From the NCBI RefSeq assembly GCF_042731755.1, contig NZ_JBHWLR010000022.1, forward strand, positions 1 to 64,000: 64,000 nt of DNA, written 5' to 3'. Source of the DNA: Promicromonospora sp042731755 (GTDB lineage Bacteria; Actinomycetota; Actinomycetes; Actinomycetales; Cellulomonadaceae). A program made the position numbers and the translations under genes. Shown here piece after piece: positions 53,034 through 62,165 of this stretch (positions are counted from its first letter, which is position 1; each line of letters opens with the position of its first letter). Under the pieces are notes generated by a model that ran no database searches, had not been told where the DNA came from, and saw only the letters and a program-made list of their open reading frames with translations.

Positions 53034-54326
53034 TTAGAGCAGGGGCCGCAGCGGGATGAGCAGGTACTCGCCGATCTTGGCTACCGCGCCGCGTTCCTCC
53101 CACTGGGCGAGGGTCAGCTCCTGCGCGTTGGACAGGTCCATCGCGAAGACGTCCTCCATGCGGGCGGCCAGGCCCGGGTCGACGATCTCGAGGTTGACCT
53201 CGTAGTTGCCGGTGAGGCTGAGGCGGTCGATGTTGGCGGTGCCGATGGTGGTCCAGCGGGCGTCTATGGTGGCGGTCTTGGCGTGGACCATGGCGCCCTG
53301 GTACAGGAAGATCCGCACGCCGCCGCGCAGCAGGGAGGCGTACTGGCCGCGGGCGAGCCAGTCGGCCACGACGTGGTTGGAGCGGTGCGGCACCAGCACC
53401 CGGACGTCGACGCCGCGGGCGGCAGCCGCGAGCAGTGCGGCGTGGATGTCGTGGTCCGGGATGAAGTAGGCCTGCGTGATGTAGACGTGGTGCGTGGCGC
53501 GGTCGATCGCGTCGAGGTAGATGCCGCGGATCGGGAAGACGAGCTCGGACGGCGCGTTGCGCGCGGCCTTCAGGTGCGGCAGCCAGGTCCCGGAGCCGAC
53601 GTCGGCCAGGATGGGGTGGCGCGGCTTGCGGTGCCGGTTCCAGAAGTCGACGAACGCGTTGCGCAGCTCCCACACCGACGGGCCTTCCAGCCGCACGTGG
53701 GTGTCGCGCCACTGCGTGGCGTACAGGGAGCCGATGTTGTACCCGCCGACGAACCCGATCTCGTCGTCGACCACGAGGATCTTGCGGTGGTCGCGCCCGG
53801 ACTTGCGGACGTTGAGGTAGGTCATGCCGGGGCGCAGCGCGGGGAAGCGCAGCGTGTGCACGCTGGGCGGGAAGCGGTAGAACGAGTAGGGCACGACCAG
53901 GTTGGCGAAGCCGTCGTAGATGACGTAGACGTCGACGCCGCGTGCGGCGGCGTCGATCAGCTCCTGCTTGAACTGCTGCCCCACCTCGTCGTTCTTCCAG
54001 ATGTACGACTCCAGCATCACGGACTTGCGGGCCCCGCGGACGGCGTCGAGCATCGCCTCGTACAGGTCGGCCCCGTAGGTGTAGACCGTGGTGGCTGTCT
54101 CGTCGATGTTCTCGGTGAGCGGCTTCTCCGTGGGGAACTTCGCCGTGAGCGGGTGGATGCGCCGCCGGACCATGTCGGTCACGGTCAGGGCGACCGCCGC
54201 ACCGACCGGGACGGCGGCCGCGACGATCGCCGCGCGGGTCGCGAGCGAGCGGGCACGCTGCACGAAGTCGGACGGGATGTCCAGCGTGAGCTTCGGAAAA
54301 TTGCCGGGGATCTTACGTGAGGCCAC
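53034..54326 (-). CDS. Phospholipase D family protein, cardiolipin synthase-like
   Basis: 430 aa. One N-terminal membrane helix (about residues 32-50), then two HKD motifs: RDHRKILVVDDEIGFVGGYN and VHAKTATIDARWTTIGTANI. SVMLESYIWKNDEVG and YITQAYFIPD are typical of bacterial cardiolipin synthases, which condense phosphatidylglycerols. GTG start. Same strand as the gene set above but 100 bases away from it. Another phospholipid-processing role is possible. Confidence 0.85.
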   Translation of the reverse strand: MASRKIPGNFPKLTLDIPSDFVQRARSLATRAAIVAAAVPVGAAVALTVTDMVRRRIHPLTAKFPTEKPLTENIDETATTVYTYGADLYEAMLDAVRGARKSVMLESYIWKNDEVGQQFKQELIDAAARGVDVYVIYDGFANLVVPYSFYRFPPSVHTLRFPALRPGMTYLNVRKSGRDHRKILVVDDEIGFVGGYNIGSLYATQWRDTHVRLEGPSVWELRNAFVDFWNRHRKPRHPILADVGSGTWLPHLKAARNAPSELVFPIRGIYLDAIDRATHHVYITQAYFIPDHDIHAALLAAAARGVDVRVLVPHRSNHVVADWLARGQYASLLRGGVRIFLYQGAMVHAKTATIDARWTTIGTANIDRLSLTGNYEVNLEIVDPGLAARMEDVFAMDLSNAQELTLAQWEERGAVAKIGEYLLIPLRPLL

Positions 54327-54426
54327 CCGCTCACGGTACCCGGTCTCACGTCGTCCGACCTGGGATATCGACCGGGGTGGCCGCGCGCAGGTGCCGTGCA
54401 GGTGCCGGGCGGGTCGGTGCCGGTCG

Positions 54427-54969
54427 TCAGTGGAACGTCGTCGCGTAGTACGACTGGCGGTCCACGGTCTCGACGGTGACGTCCTGCGTGCGCTCCAGGT
54501 GGCGGCGCAGGTTCTCGGCGAACCGCAGCGAGTCGTCGTTGAACCGCGACACGTCGTAGGCGCACACGACCCGGTGCTCGGCGAGGTGCCCGACGAGGGC
54601 GTCGATCATGTCCATGAACGTGCGCGTGGCGCGCCGCCCGGGGTGCGCGAGCGTGAACCCGATGTACCACAGCGCCCCGCGCGCGGCGTGCTCGGGGTAG
54701 CGCGCGGCGAAGAACTCGGGGCTGACCCACGGCACGGCGGCGAGGTCCGTCGCGAGCGTCGTCAGCCCGACGGCGTCCCCCTGGTCGTCGCGCACGAGGA
54801 GCTTGGTCACGCGCGGGTCGGCCATCTCCGCGTCGAACTCCTCCCGGTACAGCACGTGGCGGGCGGCGGCCCGGGTGCGCAGCGGCTCGAAGGCGTCGAG
54901 GTAGAGGGTCCAGAAGCGTTCGGCGTCGGCGCCGTCCACGACCTGCTCGAAGGCGACGTCAGCGCTCAC
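54427..54969 (-). CDS. GNAT-like protein coupled to arginine decarboxylase
   Basis: 180 aa from GTG, overlapping the arginine decarboxylase gene by 11 bases. Segments RFWTLYLDAFEPLRTRAAARH, VTKLLVRDDQGDAVGLTTLA and ALWYIGFTLAHPGRRATRTF match the strand order of GNAT acyltransferases, the last one being the acetyl-CoA loop position. FNDDSLRFAENLRRHLER is the following helix. Likely substrate is agmatine or a related amine, judged only from the coupling. I am not certain of the family. Confidence 0.5.
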   Translation of the reverse strand: MSADVAFEQVVDGADAERFWTLYLDAFEPLRTRAAARHVLYREEFDAEMADPRVTKLLVRDDQGDAVGLTTLATDLAAVPWVSPEFFAARYPEHAARGALWYIGFTLAHPGRRATRTFMDMIDALVGHLAEHRVVCAYDVSRFNDDSLRFAENLRRHLERTQDVTVETVDRQSYYATTFH

Positions 54970-55489
54970 CGGTGGTCTCCAGCCAGCCGGTGCGCCGGTA
55001 GGTCGCGACGACGACGGCGCACACGGGCAGCGTGACGCAGGTGATGCCCGTGACGCGGTGGCCCTCGGGGCGGTACCGGTCGCCCCGCGTCGCCGAGAGG
55101 TCCTCGAGGCTGCGCGTGAGGTCGGCCAGGACCTGCTCGTGGGAGGGGCCCTCGTGCTCGACGAACAGGCCGGCGCCGGTGCCGTCGTCGCGCCGTGACC
55201 ACGCGACCCCGGCCCAGGCCTCGTGCCCCGGCAGCGACGTGTGCGCCCTCGCGTACACGCAGTACAGGAGGTCGCCGTGGTCGCCGCGCAGCTGCGCTGG
55301 ACCCTCGACCTCCACCACCCGGCTGCCGGCCGGCACGATCGAGCTGAGCCGCACGAGGTTGAAGTCGCTCACGCCGGCCGCCGCCAGGGCGGCGTCGAAC
55401 GCGGCCAGGGGCGTACGTCCCGAGCCGCTGCCCGCGCTCACGCGAATCGTCAGCGGCTGTGTACGGGGTTCCGTCAGGGGTTGGGTCAT
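54959..55489 (-). CDS. Pyruvoyl-dependent arginine decarboxylase
   Basis: 176 aa proenzyme. The self-cleavage site is SDFNLVRLSSIVPAG, with Ser49-Ser50 as the pair that yields the pyruvoyl group; GDLLYCVYARAHTS and FVEHEGPSHEQVLADL follow in the family order. Converts arginine to agmatine and CO2. A PLTEPRTQPLT repeat makes up the N-terminus. ATG overlaps the stop of the histidine kinase (ATGA), so its synthesis is tied to that of a sensor, which is unusual for this enzyme. Confidence 0.85.
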   Translation of the reverse strand: MTQPLTEPRTQPLTIRVSAGSGSGRTPLAAFDAALAAAGVSDFNLVRLSSIVPAGSRVVEVEGPAQLRGDHGDLLYCVYARAHTSLPGHEAWAGVAWSRRDDGTGAGLFVEHEGPSHEQVLADLTRSLEDLSATRGDRYRPEGHRVTGITCVTLPVCAVVVATYRRTGWLETTGER

Positions 55490-58389
55490 GGGTTCCTCAC
55501 CGTGGGGTTCTGTCCGGGTCGGCCGACGTCGCCGGCCCGGCCCGCCGCGACGTCCAGGAGGTCGAGCACGGAGCGCAGCACGGTGTCGGGCGCCGCGCGG
55601 CCCTTGGTCAGGAAGACGGTGCGGCCCAGGCGGAGGTCCGCCCGGTCGGAACGGCTGACCTCCGCGCCCGTGTACACGACCAGCGGCACGCGCCGCAGCC
55701 GGCCGTCGCGGCGCAGGTCGGCGACGAGCTCCCGCCCGCTGCCGTCGGGCAGCGTGAGGTCGAGGACGACGAGGTCCGGGTCGGCGCCCTGGCTCAGGGC
55801 CTCGCGCGCCGCGTCCACGGAGCTCGCGGTCGTCACGACCAGGCCGGCGTTGCGCAGGACGGTCGCCACGACGGTCCGCAGCTCCTCGTGGTCCTCGACC
55901 AGCAGCACCCGGCCGTGGTGGGGCTGGCGCCGGATGACGTCCCGGACGGTCTCCACGATGCGGTCCGGGTCCACGGGCTTGACCAGCCAGTCGTCCGCGA
56001 GCGCCGCGGTCTCCAGGGCGTCGTGGGGGCGGGTGCCGGACAGGACGACGACGGGGACGTCGGCGGTGGCGGCGGACTGGCGCAGCCGGCTGAGGACCTC
56101 GGCGCCGCTGGTGCCGGGCATCGCGAGGTCGAGGACGATCGCGGCGGGGTGCTCGTCCTCGACGGCGGCGAGCGCCGCGCGTCCGTCGGTCAGGCCGATG
56201 ACGTCGTAGCCGCGTTCTTCGAGGACGGTGCGCAGGACGTCGACGACGTACTGGTCGTCGTCGACGACGATGACGCGGGTGGCGGCGTCGTCGTCGGGCG
56301 CTGGTTCGGGTGTCCGGGCCGGGTGGGGGGTGGCGCGGCGCAGGGTGAAGCGGAAGCTGGAGCCGGTGCCCTCGCCCTGGCTGACGGCCCAGAGGCGGCC
56401 GCCGTGGCGTTCGACGATGCTGCGGGCGATGGTCAGGCCGAGGCCGGAGCCGCCGCGTTCGCGGGTGTCGGAGGCGTCGACCTGTTCGAAGCGCCGGAAG
56501 ACGGCTTCGAGCTTGTCGGGCGGGATGCCGCGGCCTTCGTCGTCGACGCGGATCTCGACGAGGTCGCCGACGGGGGCGGCGGTCACGCGGACGGTGCTGC
56601 CGGGCGGGGAGAAGCGGACGGCGTTGCCGAGCAGGTTGGTCAGGGTCTGCACGACGCGTTCGGGGTCGGCGCGGACGGTCTCGGTGGAGCTGGTGGGTTC
56701 GAGCGTGATCCCGGCGTCGTCCGCGAGGACGGCGACCTGGTCGACGGCGGCGGCGACGAGGTCGTCGACGGGGTGTTCTGCCATCTCGAGCTGGGTGGTG
56801 CCGGCTTCGAGGCGTTCGGTGTCCAGGATGTCGTCGACGAGGCGGCCGAGGCGTTCGCTGCTGGTCAGGGCGACGCGGACCATGCGCGCGGCCTGTTCGG
56901 GCGAGTCGTCCAGGGCGTCGCTGTCCAGCAGGGACAGGGCCCCGCGGATGGCGGTGAGCGGGGTGCGCAGCTCGTGGCTGACGACGGACACGAACTCGTC
57001 CTTGATCCGTTCGACCTCGCGGCGTTCGGTGACGTCGCGGAAGACGACGACGGCGCCGCGGATGACCCCGTCGTCGCGCAGGGGGCTGGCGGTGACCTCG
57101 ACGGGGACCTGCTTGCCGTCGGGGCGGAGGTAGACGTCCTGCTCGGCGGTGACCGTGATGCCGTCGCGCAGGGCCTCGGCGATGTAGCAGCCCTCGGCGG
57201 GCAGGGGGCTGCCGTCGTCGGCGGGGGCGTGGAACGTGGCGTGGGCGTCGCGTCCGACCAGGTCGCTCGCGGAGGCGCCGAGGGTGTAGGCGCCGGCGGT
57301 GTTGACGAAGGTGACGCAGCCGTCCGGGTCGACGCCGTAGATGCCGTCGGCGACGGACTCCAGGGTGCGTTCGCGTTCGCTCGCGAGGGAGCGCAGCTGG
57401 GCGGTGCGTTCCTGGACGCGGCGTTCGAGGCCGTGGCGCAGGGACTCGTTGTCCACGACGACGAGGATCTGGCGTGCGACGACGGCGACGAGGACGGCGA
57501 CCCAGAGCGCGTTGGCGACCGGGGGGAGCGTCTGGTTGCCGGTCTGCACGACGCGGACGAGGGCGGCGCCGAGGAACAGGCAGAACGTGACGACGGTGCC
57601 GAGCACGGGTGTGCCGTGCTCGGCGCGGTCGACGACGGGGCTGCCGGACGCGGCGGGGTGGCGGGCGGCGAGCGCGATGGCGATGTACCCGCCGGCCCAG
57701 GCGGCGTCGACGGGGCTGCCGAAGGTGAAGCCGCCCGCTGCGGACAGCAGCGCGAACGCGACGTCGGCGACGGCGTAGAGCACGAACCCGCCGCCGACGA
57801 GCACGAGCGGTACCCGTTCCGCGGTGTTCGAGCGGGTCATGACCTGGACGGCGAGGGTGGCGAGCAGGGCGTCGACCACGGGGAGCGCGTAGGCGGTGAG
57901 CGCGGGCTCCGCCTGGGGCGTGTCGGCCTGCAGGGCGAGGGCGAACAGCGCGATGTAGAGCACGGAGCCGCCGACCACGACGCTGTCCAGCAGCATGCGC
58001 ACGAGCTCCTGGCCGCGCGGGCGGACGGCGGGGAAGAGCGAGAGGCCGACGACGCCGAGCAGCAGGGCCGCGATGTAGGCAGCGTCGCCGGTCTCGGGGT
58101 CGCCGACGAGCCCCGAGTAGACGTTGCCGGCCAGGCCGACGACCCCGCCGAGGGAGAGCACGGCCCAGGCGCGCCGGCGCCGGCCGGTGGACCGGGTCGC
58201 GCGCTGCGCGCAGCTGATGGCCGCGGCGACACCGGCGGCGGCGATCGCCGCCATGGAGATCTGCTCGCGCGTCGCCTGGCCCAGGGGGCTCAGGAGGGCG
58301 AGGACGAGCAGCACCACGGCGGTGCCGGAGACCCAGCACCAGCGCAGAAACCTGTCTCGTGACTGCGCAGCACCGCGCCGCGACACCAT
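55486..58389 (-). CDS. Hybrid sensor histidine kinase with two receiver domains
   Basis: 967 aa. About eight to ten membrane helices (residues 15-340), a PAS domain (VADGIYGVDPDGCVTFVNTA), HisKA with VSHELRTPL (His about 471), ATPase domain (LLGNAVRF, DDEGRGIPP, GGSGLGLTIA), REC1 with VLDLAMPGTSG (Asp about 758) and Lys in VKPVDPD, REC2 with VLDLTLPDGSG (Asp about 878) and Lys in LTKGRA. No HPt domain is seen. GTG or ATG at the start is ATG. Transcribed after a single-domain response regulator and coupled to arginine decarboxylase. Confidence 0.92.
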   Translation of the reverse strand: MVSRRGAAQSRDRFLRWCWVSGTAVVLLVLALLSPLGQATREQISMAAIAAAGVAAAISCAQRATRSTGRRRRAWAVLSLGGVVGLAGNVYSGLVGDPETGDAAYIAALLLGVVGLSLFPAVRPRGQELVRMLLDSVVVGGSVLYIALFALALQADTPQAEPALTAYALPVVDALLATLAVQVMTRSNTAERVPLVLVGGGFVLYAVADVAFALLSAAGGFTFGSPVDAAWAGGYIAIALAARHPAASGSPVVDRAEHGTPVLGTVVTFCLFLGAALVRVVQTGNQTLPPVANALWVAVLVAVVARQILVVVDNESLRHGLERRVQERTAQLRSLASERERTLESVADGIYGVDPDGCVTFVNTAGAYTLGASASDLVGRDAHATFHAPADDGSPLPAEGCYIAEALRDGITVTAEQDVYLRPDGKQVPVEVTASPLRDDGVIRGAVVVFRDVTERREVERIKDEFVSVVSHELRTPLTAIRGALSLLDSDALDDSPEQAARMVRVALTSSERLGRLVDDILDTERLEAGTTQLEMAEHPVDDLVAAAVDQVAVLADDAGITLEPTSSTETVRADPERVVQTLTNLLGNAVRFSPPGSTVRVTAAPVGDLVEIRVDDEGRGIPPDKLEAVFRRFEQVDASDTRERGGSGLGLTIARSIVERHGGRLWAVSQGEGTGSSFRFTLRRATPHPARTPEPAPDDDAATRVIVVDDDQYVVDVLRTVLEERGYDVIGLTDGRAALAAVEDEHPAAIVLDLAMPGTSGAEVLSRLRQSAATADVPVVVLSGTRPHDALETAALADDWLVKPVDPDRIVETVRDVIRRQPHHGRVLLVEDHEELRTVVATVLRNAGLVVTTASSVDAAREALSQGADPDLVVLDLTLPDGSGRELVADLRRDGRLRRVPLVVYTGAEVSRSDRADLRLGRTVFLTKGRAAPDTVLRSVLDLLDVAAGRAGDVGRPGQNPTVRNP

Positions 58390-58473
58390 GTGCCAGAGGG
58401 TAATTCACCCGTGCCGGACCCGCAGATCAGCGCGGTGATCGACCGAGTGCGTCCGGGGTGGCCGACGACCGGG

Positions 58474-58851
58474 TCAGCGCTGCCAGCCGAGGAGGTCCGC
58501 GATCTGGTCGGGCAGCGTCAGCGGATCGAACGGCTTGGCGAGCACCCCGGCGACGCCGAGGTCCTCGTACTGCCGCCGTTCCACGGGCTGCACCTTCGCG
58601 GTCAGCAGGATCACGGGCACGCTGCGGGTGCGGGGGTCGTCCTGCAGCCGGGCGAACGTCGTCGGCCCGTCCATCGTCGGCATCATGACGTCCAGCAGGA
58701 CGGCGTCCGGCGGGTCCTCGCCGCACAGGGTGATGGCCTGCTCCCCGTTGCTAGCCAGGCGCACCGACCACCGGGCGACCATCTCCAGGCCGGTACGCAC
58801 GACGTCGCGGATCGCCTCGTCGTCGTCGACGACCAGGATCCGGCGGCTCAC
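58474..58851 (-). CDS. Single-domain response regulator
   Basis: 125 aa, receiver domain only: ILVVDDDEAIRDVV with acidic pair, phospho-acceptor Asp in VLLDVMMPTMDG, Thr in ILLTAKV and Lys in AKPFDPL. No output domain, so it passes phosphate or binds a partner, as CheY or Spo0F do. Starts GTG; ends 84 bases before the hybrid kinase gene and is probably on the same mRNA. Confidence 0.92.
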   Translation of the reverse strand: MSRRILVVDDDEAIRDVVRTGLEMVARWSVRLASNGEQAITLCGEDPPDAVLLDVMMPTMDGPTTFARLQDDPRTRSVPVILLTAKVQPVERRQYEDLGVAGVLAKPFDPLTLPDQIADLLGWQR

Positions 58852-58991
58852 CGCGCCGCCGCCCGCCCCGCCACCGCGGCGGCCGGGGCGGATGCCCTGC
58901 CCGATGCCCCGCCCGATGCCCTCGGACCGAGTGTCCTCATGGGCTCACATGCTGCCACGGCCGGGGTGGGTCCGCGCCCCGCCGGACGCAC

Positions 58992-59021
58992 CTCACTCGA
59001 TGGCGGCTCACTCGATGGCGG
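58992..59021. repeat. 15-base duplication across the recombinase stop codon
   Basis: CTCACTCGATGGCGG occurs twice in tandem (58992-59006, 59007-59021). On the minus strand each unit encodes AAIE followed by TGA, so the gene end and its stop are duplicated. Confidence 0.9.
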
Positions 59022-60039
59022 CCGCCAGGGGGTGAGACCGGATCGCCGCTGCCAGCTCGCCCTCGATGCGGTCGAGGTAGACGCCGGTGGTGGCGATCGA
59101 CGCGTGCCCGAGCAGCTCGGCGACGACCTTCACGTCCCAACCGTCCGCGACGAGCAGGGTGGCCGTGGTGTGCCGCAGGGCGTGGGGCGTGGCCTCGCGC
59201 TGGTAGGGCGCGGGCATCCGGCGCACGGCACGGGCCAGCAGGGCGCGGATGGCCTGCGTGTCGATGCGCCGTCCGCGCCACGACAGCAGGAGCGCCCGCT
59301 GCGCGTCGTCGTCGTGGGGACGCTTGGCGGCCAGGGCGGGCCGCAGGTTGGTCAGGTAGTCCTCCAGGGCGCGCGCCAGGGGCGGGGACAGCGTCACGGT
59401 GCGGGTGTTGCCGCCCTTGCCGCGGATGCGCCACGTGGTGCGCTCGGGCTCGCGCGCGACGTCGTCGACGTCCGTGCGGGCCAGCTCCGAGACCCGCGGC
59501 CCCAGGACCAGCAGGAGCGCCACCACGAGCCGGTCCCGCAGCGCGAGGTCCTGGTCCGTGCGCGCGGGGGTGTCCGACGGCGGGGTGGTCAGCAGGCTGC
59601 GCGCCGCGCTCGCGGACAGCGCCGTACGGGCGGTGCGCAGGGTGCCGCGCACCTTCGCCGGCGGCGCCGCCCACTGCATCGGGTCGGCCTGCACCCAGCA
59701 CTCCCGCGCCGCGTAGGCGAAGAACCGGGTGACCGACTGCCGGAACCGGTTGACCGTCGCCGTGCTGCGACCCGGCCCGGCCTTGCGGTCCGGGTCGGTG
59801 TACCGGGCGTCGGGCGCCGACTGGTACCGCACCAGCACGGTGTCGACGTCCGAGCCCGTCACGTCGTCCAGGATGCGCTCGCGCCCCGTCAGACGCCCGA
59901 ACTCCGTCACGTCACGCGTGTAGCTGCGCGCCGTGGCGGGGGACAGGACACCGCGGATCGTCTCGACCTCGACCGCCGCCAGGTAGCGGCGGGCGGCTTC
60001 GTCGACAGTGATGCGCTCGAGGCGCGGAGGAGCGACCAT
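59008..60039 (-). CDS. Tyrosine recombinase / integrase-like protein
   Basis: 343 aa from ATG at 60039. SAM-like core-binding domain (residues 1-125) with TVDEAARRYLAAVEVETIRG; catalytic domain with Arg in LGPRVSELARTD, Lys in RIRGKGGNTRTV, HALRHTTATLL (His and Arg), GHASIATTGVYLDRI (His and the nucleophilic Tyr). All key residues are present. It is not next to phage, transposase or attachment-site features, so it is a lone recombinase, either XerC-like or a relic of an integrated element. Confidence 0.88.
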   Translation of the reverse strand: MVAPPRLERITVDEAARRYLAAVEVETIRGVLSPATARSYTRDVTEFGRLTGRERILDDVTGSDVDTVLVRYQSAPDARYTDPDRKAGPGRSTATVNRFRQSVTRFFAYAARECWVQADPMQWAAPPAKVRGTLRTARTALSASAARSLLTTPPSDTPARTDQDLALRDRLVVALLLVLGPRVSELARTDVDDVAREPERTTWRIRGKGGNTRTVTLSPPLARALEDYLTNLRPALAAKRPHDDDAQRALLLSWRGRRIDTQAIRALLARAVRRMPAPYQREATPHALRHTTATLLVADGWDVKVVAELLGHASIATTGVYLDRIEGELAAAIRSHPLAAAIE

Positions 60040-60110
60040 GTCCGCCACCCTAAGCGGGACCACTGACACTCCCGATATGCCGGAATGCGCCGCTGACCTG
60101 CGACGGGACC

Positions 60111-60962
60111 TCATGCGAGGTCGCGGCGGCGCAGCACCACCAGCACCACGGCACACAGCCCCACCACGTAGGCCACGACCGTGACCACCGCCTGCCCGCC
60201 CGGGACGACGTCGAGCACACCGGGCGTGCCCGTCCCCGTCCCCGTGAGCGCACCGACCAGGGACCCGGCGGCCGTGCCCGGCAGGTAGTGCGTCACCTGC
60301 TCCACGGCGTCCAGCAGCGAACCCACGCCGCGCAACAGGTTCTCCACCACCAGGGCCCACACCAGCCCGAGCCCCACCGCGAGCGCCGGTCCCCGCGCCA
60401 GCACACCCACGGTGTAGCCGAGCAGGGCCCACATCTCGAGCACCAGCAGCCCGCTGCCGACGGCCTGGGCAATGGCGCTCGCGGTGGGCCAGACGACGGC
60501 CTGGTCCTCGGCGAGCGCGATCCCGGCCGAGACGGCGGTGAACAGGGCCAGGGTGGCCGCGACCATGAGGAGCACGACGACGCTCAGGGCGGTCAGGGAG
60601 CCGCCGACGACGGCGGTGCGGGAGGGTCCCTGGGTGAACGCGGTCTTCCAGGTGCCCCAGCCGAAGCCGTTGCCCGCGACCAGGGCGCCGAGCACCATCG
60701 CGAGCGCCCCGCCGAACATGGGCATGCCCTGGACCAGGACGTCGGGCACGGCCTGGGGGAGGAGCCCGGCCAGGAGCGCGTCGCGGGCGGCGGCCGCGCC
60801 CTCGGTCGCGAAGGTCTCGGTGCCGGTGGCCCAGGTGACGTAGTCGAAGACGTAGCCGAACGTCAGGGCGAGGGCCACCCAGGCGCCGACGGTGATCCAG
60901 ACGGCGGGCCAGCGGCGCAGGAGGAGCAGCTCGGCGCGGGTGGCGTGCAGGACGGTGGTCAT
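60111..60962 (-). CDS. ABC-2 type transporter permease
   Basis: 283 aa with six hydrophobic helices, ABC-2 family topology. LRRWPAVWITVGAWVALALT opens the first helix; GNGFGWGTWKTAFTQGPSR is the short conserved loop after helix 2. Ends in RRRDLA. Its ATG overlaps the stop of the ATPase gene (ATGA), so both subunits are made together. Exported substrate unknown. Confidence 0.85.
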   Translation of the reverse strand: MTTVLHATRAELLLLRRWPAVWITVGAWVALALTFGYVFDYVTWATGTETFATEGAAAARDALLAGLLPQAVPDVLVQGMPMFGGALAMVLGALVAGNGFGWGTWKTAFTQGPSRTAVVGGSLTALSVVVLLMVAATLALFTAVSAGIALAEDQAVVWPTASAIAQAVGSGLLVLEMWALLGYTVGVLARGPALAVGLGLVWALVVENLLRGVGSLLDAVEQVTHYLPGTAAGSLVGALTGTGTGTPGVLDVVPGGQAVVTVVAYVVGLCAVVLVVLRRRDLA

Positions 60963-61975
60963 GAGACGGGTTCCTTCCCGGTCGTGCTGCTGGGGGTCGT
61001 GGGGTCCGGCGTCGTCAGCTCGAAGAAGACCTCCTCCAGGGTGCGTTCGCTGGGCGCCACCTCGTGCACGTCGGCCCCCGCCGCGACCAGCGCGCGCGTC
61101 AGGTCGGGTGCGGCGCTCGCGGGCAGGTCCACACCGAGGGCGCCGTCGGGCAGCGGGCGGACGGCGCCCGGGCCGGCCAGCCGGGTGGCGACCGCGAGCG
61201 CCGTGTCGTGCGGGGTGGCACGCACCCGCACGGTGACGCCGCCGCGCAGGTCGGCGACGCGGGCCTCCCGCAGCAGCCGGCCGTGGTCGATGATCCCGAC
61301 GCGGTCGCAGATCTCCTGCACCTCGGCCAGCAGGTGGCTGGACAGCAGGACGGTGCGGCCGCCCCGGGCGAGGGAGACGACCAGGGCGCGCATGTCCGCC
61401 ATCCCCGCGGGGTCCAGGCCGTTGGTGGGCTCGTCCAGGATGACGAGCTCCGGGTCGCCGAGCAGGGCCGCGGCCACGCCGAGGCGCTGCTTCATGCCCA
61501 GGGAGTAGCCCTTGTAGGCGTCGCCGCCGCGGCCGGTCAGGTCGACCTGGTCCAGGACCCGTTCGACCTCGGTGCGCGGCAGGTGCTGGTAGCGGGCCAG
61601 GACGCGCAGGTTGTCCCGACCCGACAGGTACGGGTAGAAGCCCGGACCCTCCACCAGGGCGCCCACCCGCGCCGTCACCCCGGGCCGTCCTGCAGGGTGC
61701 CCGAGCACCGTGGCCCGTCCCGCGGTGGGGCGCACCAGCCCGAGCACCATCCGCAGCGTCGTCGTCTTGCCCGCGCCGTTGTGCCCCAGGAAGCCGTACA
61801 CCTCGCCCCGGCGCACCGTCATGCTGACCCGGTCGACGGCGGTCCGGTCGCCGTACCGCTTGGTCAGCGCGTCGGTGCGCAGCACGAGGTCGTGCGGGGG
61901 CGCCGTCTCCGCCGAGGGTGTCCCTGCGGCACCTGTCCCTGCCGCACCAGTCGTGGTCGTGCGTGGCGTGTCCAT
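60959..61975 (-). CDS. ABC transporter ATP-binding protein
   Basis: 338 aa. Walker A GHNGAGKTTTLRM, signature YSLGMKQRLGVAAAL, Walker B LVILDEPTNGLDP, and H-loop LLSSHLL. Preceded by a Thr/Gly/Ala repeat N-terminus (TGAAGTGAAGT). The C-terminal 90 residues are the DUF4162-like extension common in ABC-2 exporters (BcrA/DrrA type). Works with the permease encoded downstream. Divergent from the LLM oxidoreductase gene. Confidence 0.92.
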   Translation of the reverse strand: MDTPRTTTTGAAGTGAAGTPSAETAPPHDLVLRTDALTKRYGDRTAVDRVSMTVRRGEVYGFLGHNGAGKTTTLRMVLGLVRPTAGRATVLGHPAGRPGVTARVGALVEGPGFYPYLSGRDNLRVLARYQHLPRTEVERVLDQVDLTGRGGDAYKGYSLGMKQRLGVAAALLGDPELVILDEPTNGLDPAGMADMRALVVSLARGGRTVLLSSHLLAEVQEICDRVGIIDHGRLLREARVADLRGGVTVRVRATPHDTALAVATRLAGPGAVRPLPDGALGVDLPASAAPDLTRALVAAGADVHEVAPSERTLEEVFFELTTPDPTTPSSTTGKEPVS

Positions 61976-62108
61976 GACCCCACGGTCGCCCCGCCCCGGG
62001 GTGCCCTGCGTCCGTCCGGGAGCGACACCCGTGTACGCAGGTTTGCGTACGAGCAGCTTCGCCCACCGACGAATGTGGTTGTGCCCACCGGGCGCGCACA
62101 GTTGCCTG

Positions 62109-62145
62109 ACCCAAGGGACTGAACCAAGGACTGACCCAAGGGACA
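62109..62145. repeat. Short direct repeats before the LLM oxidoreductase gene
   Basis: CTGACCCAAGGGA-type units occur three times in the promoter region between the divergent ATPase and oxidoreductase genes. Confidence 0.65.
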
Positions 62146-62165
62146 CGCCCAGGACGGAGAGACCC

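Noticed and set aside
55459..58362. 967-codon plus-strand frame opposite the histidine kinase
   Set aside because: Mirror of the kinase gene with low-complexity translation and no start signal.
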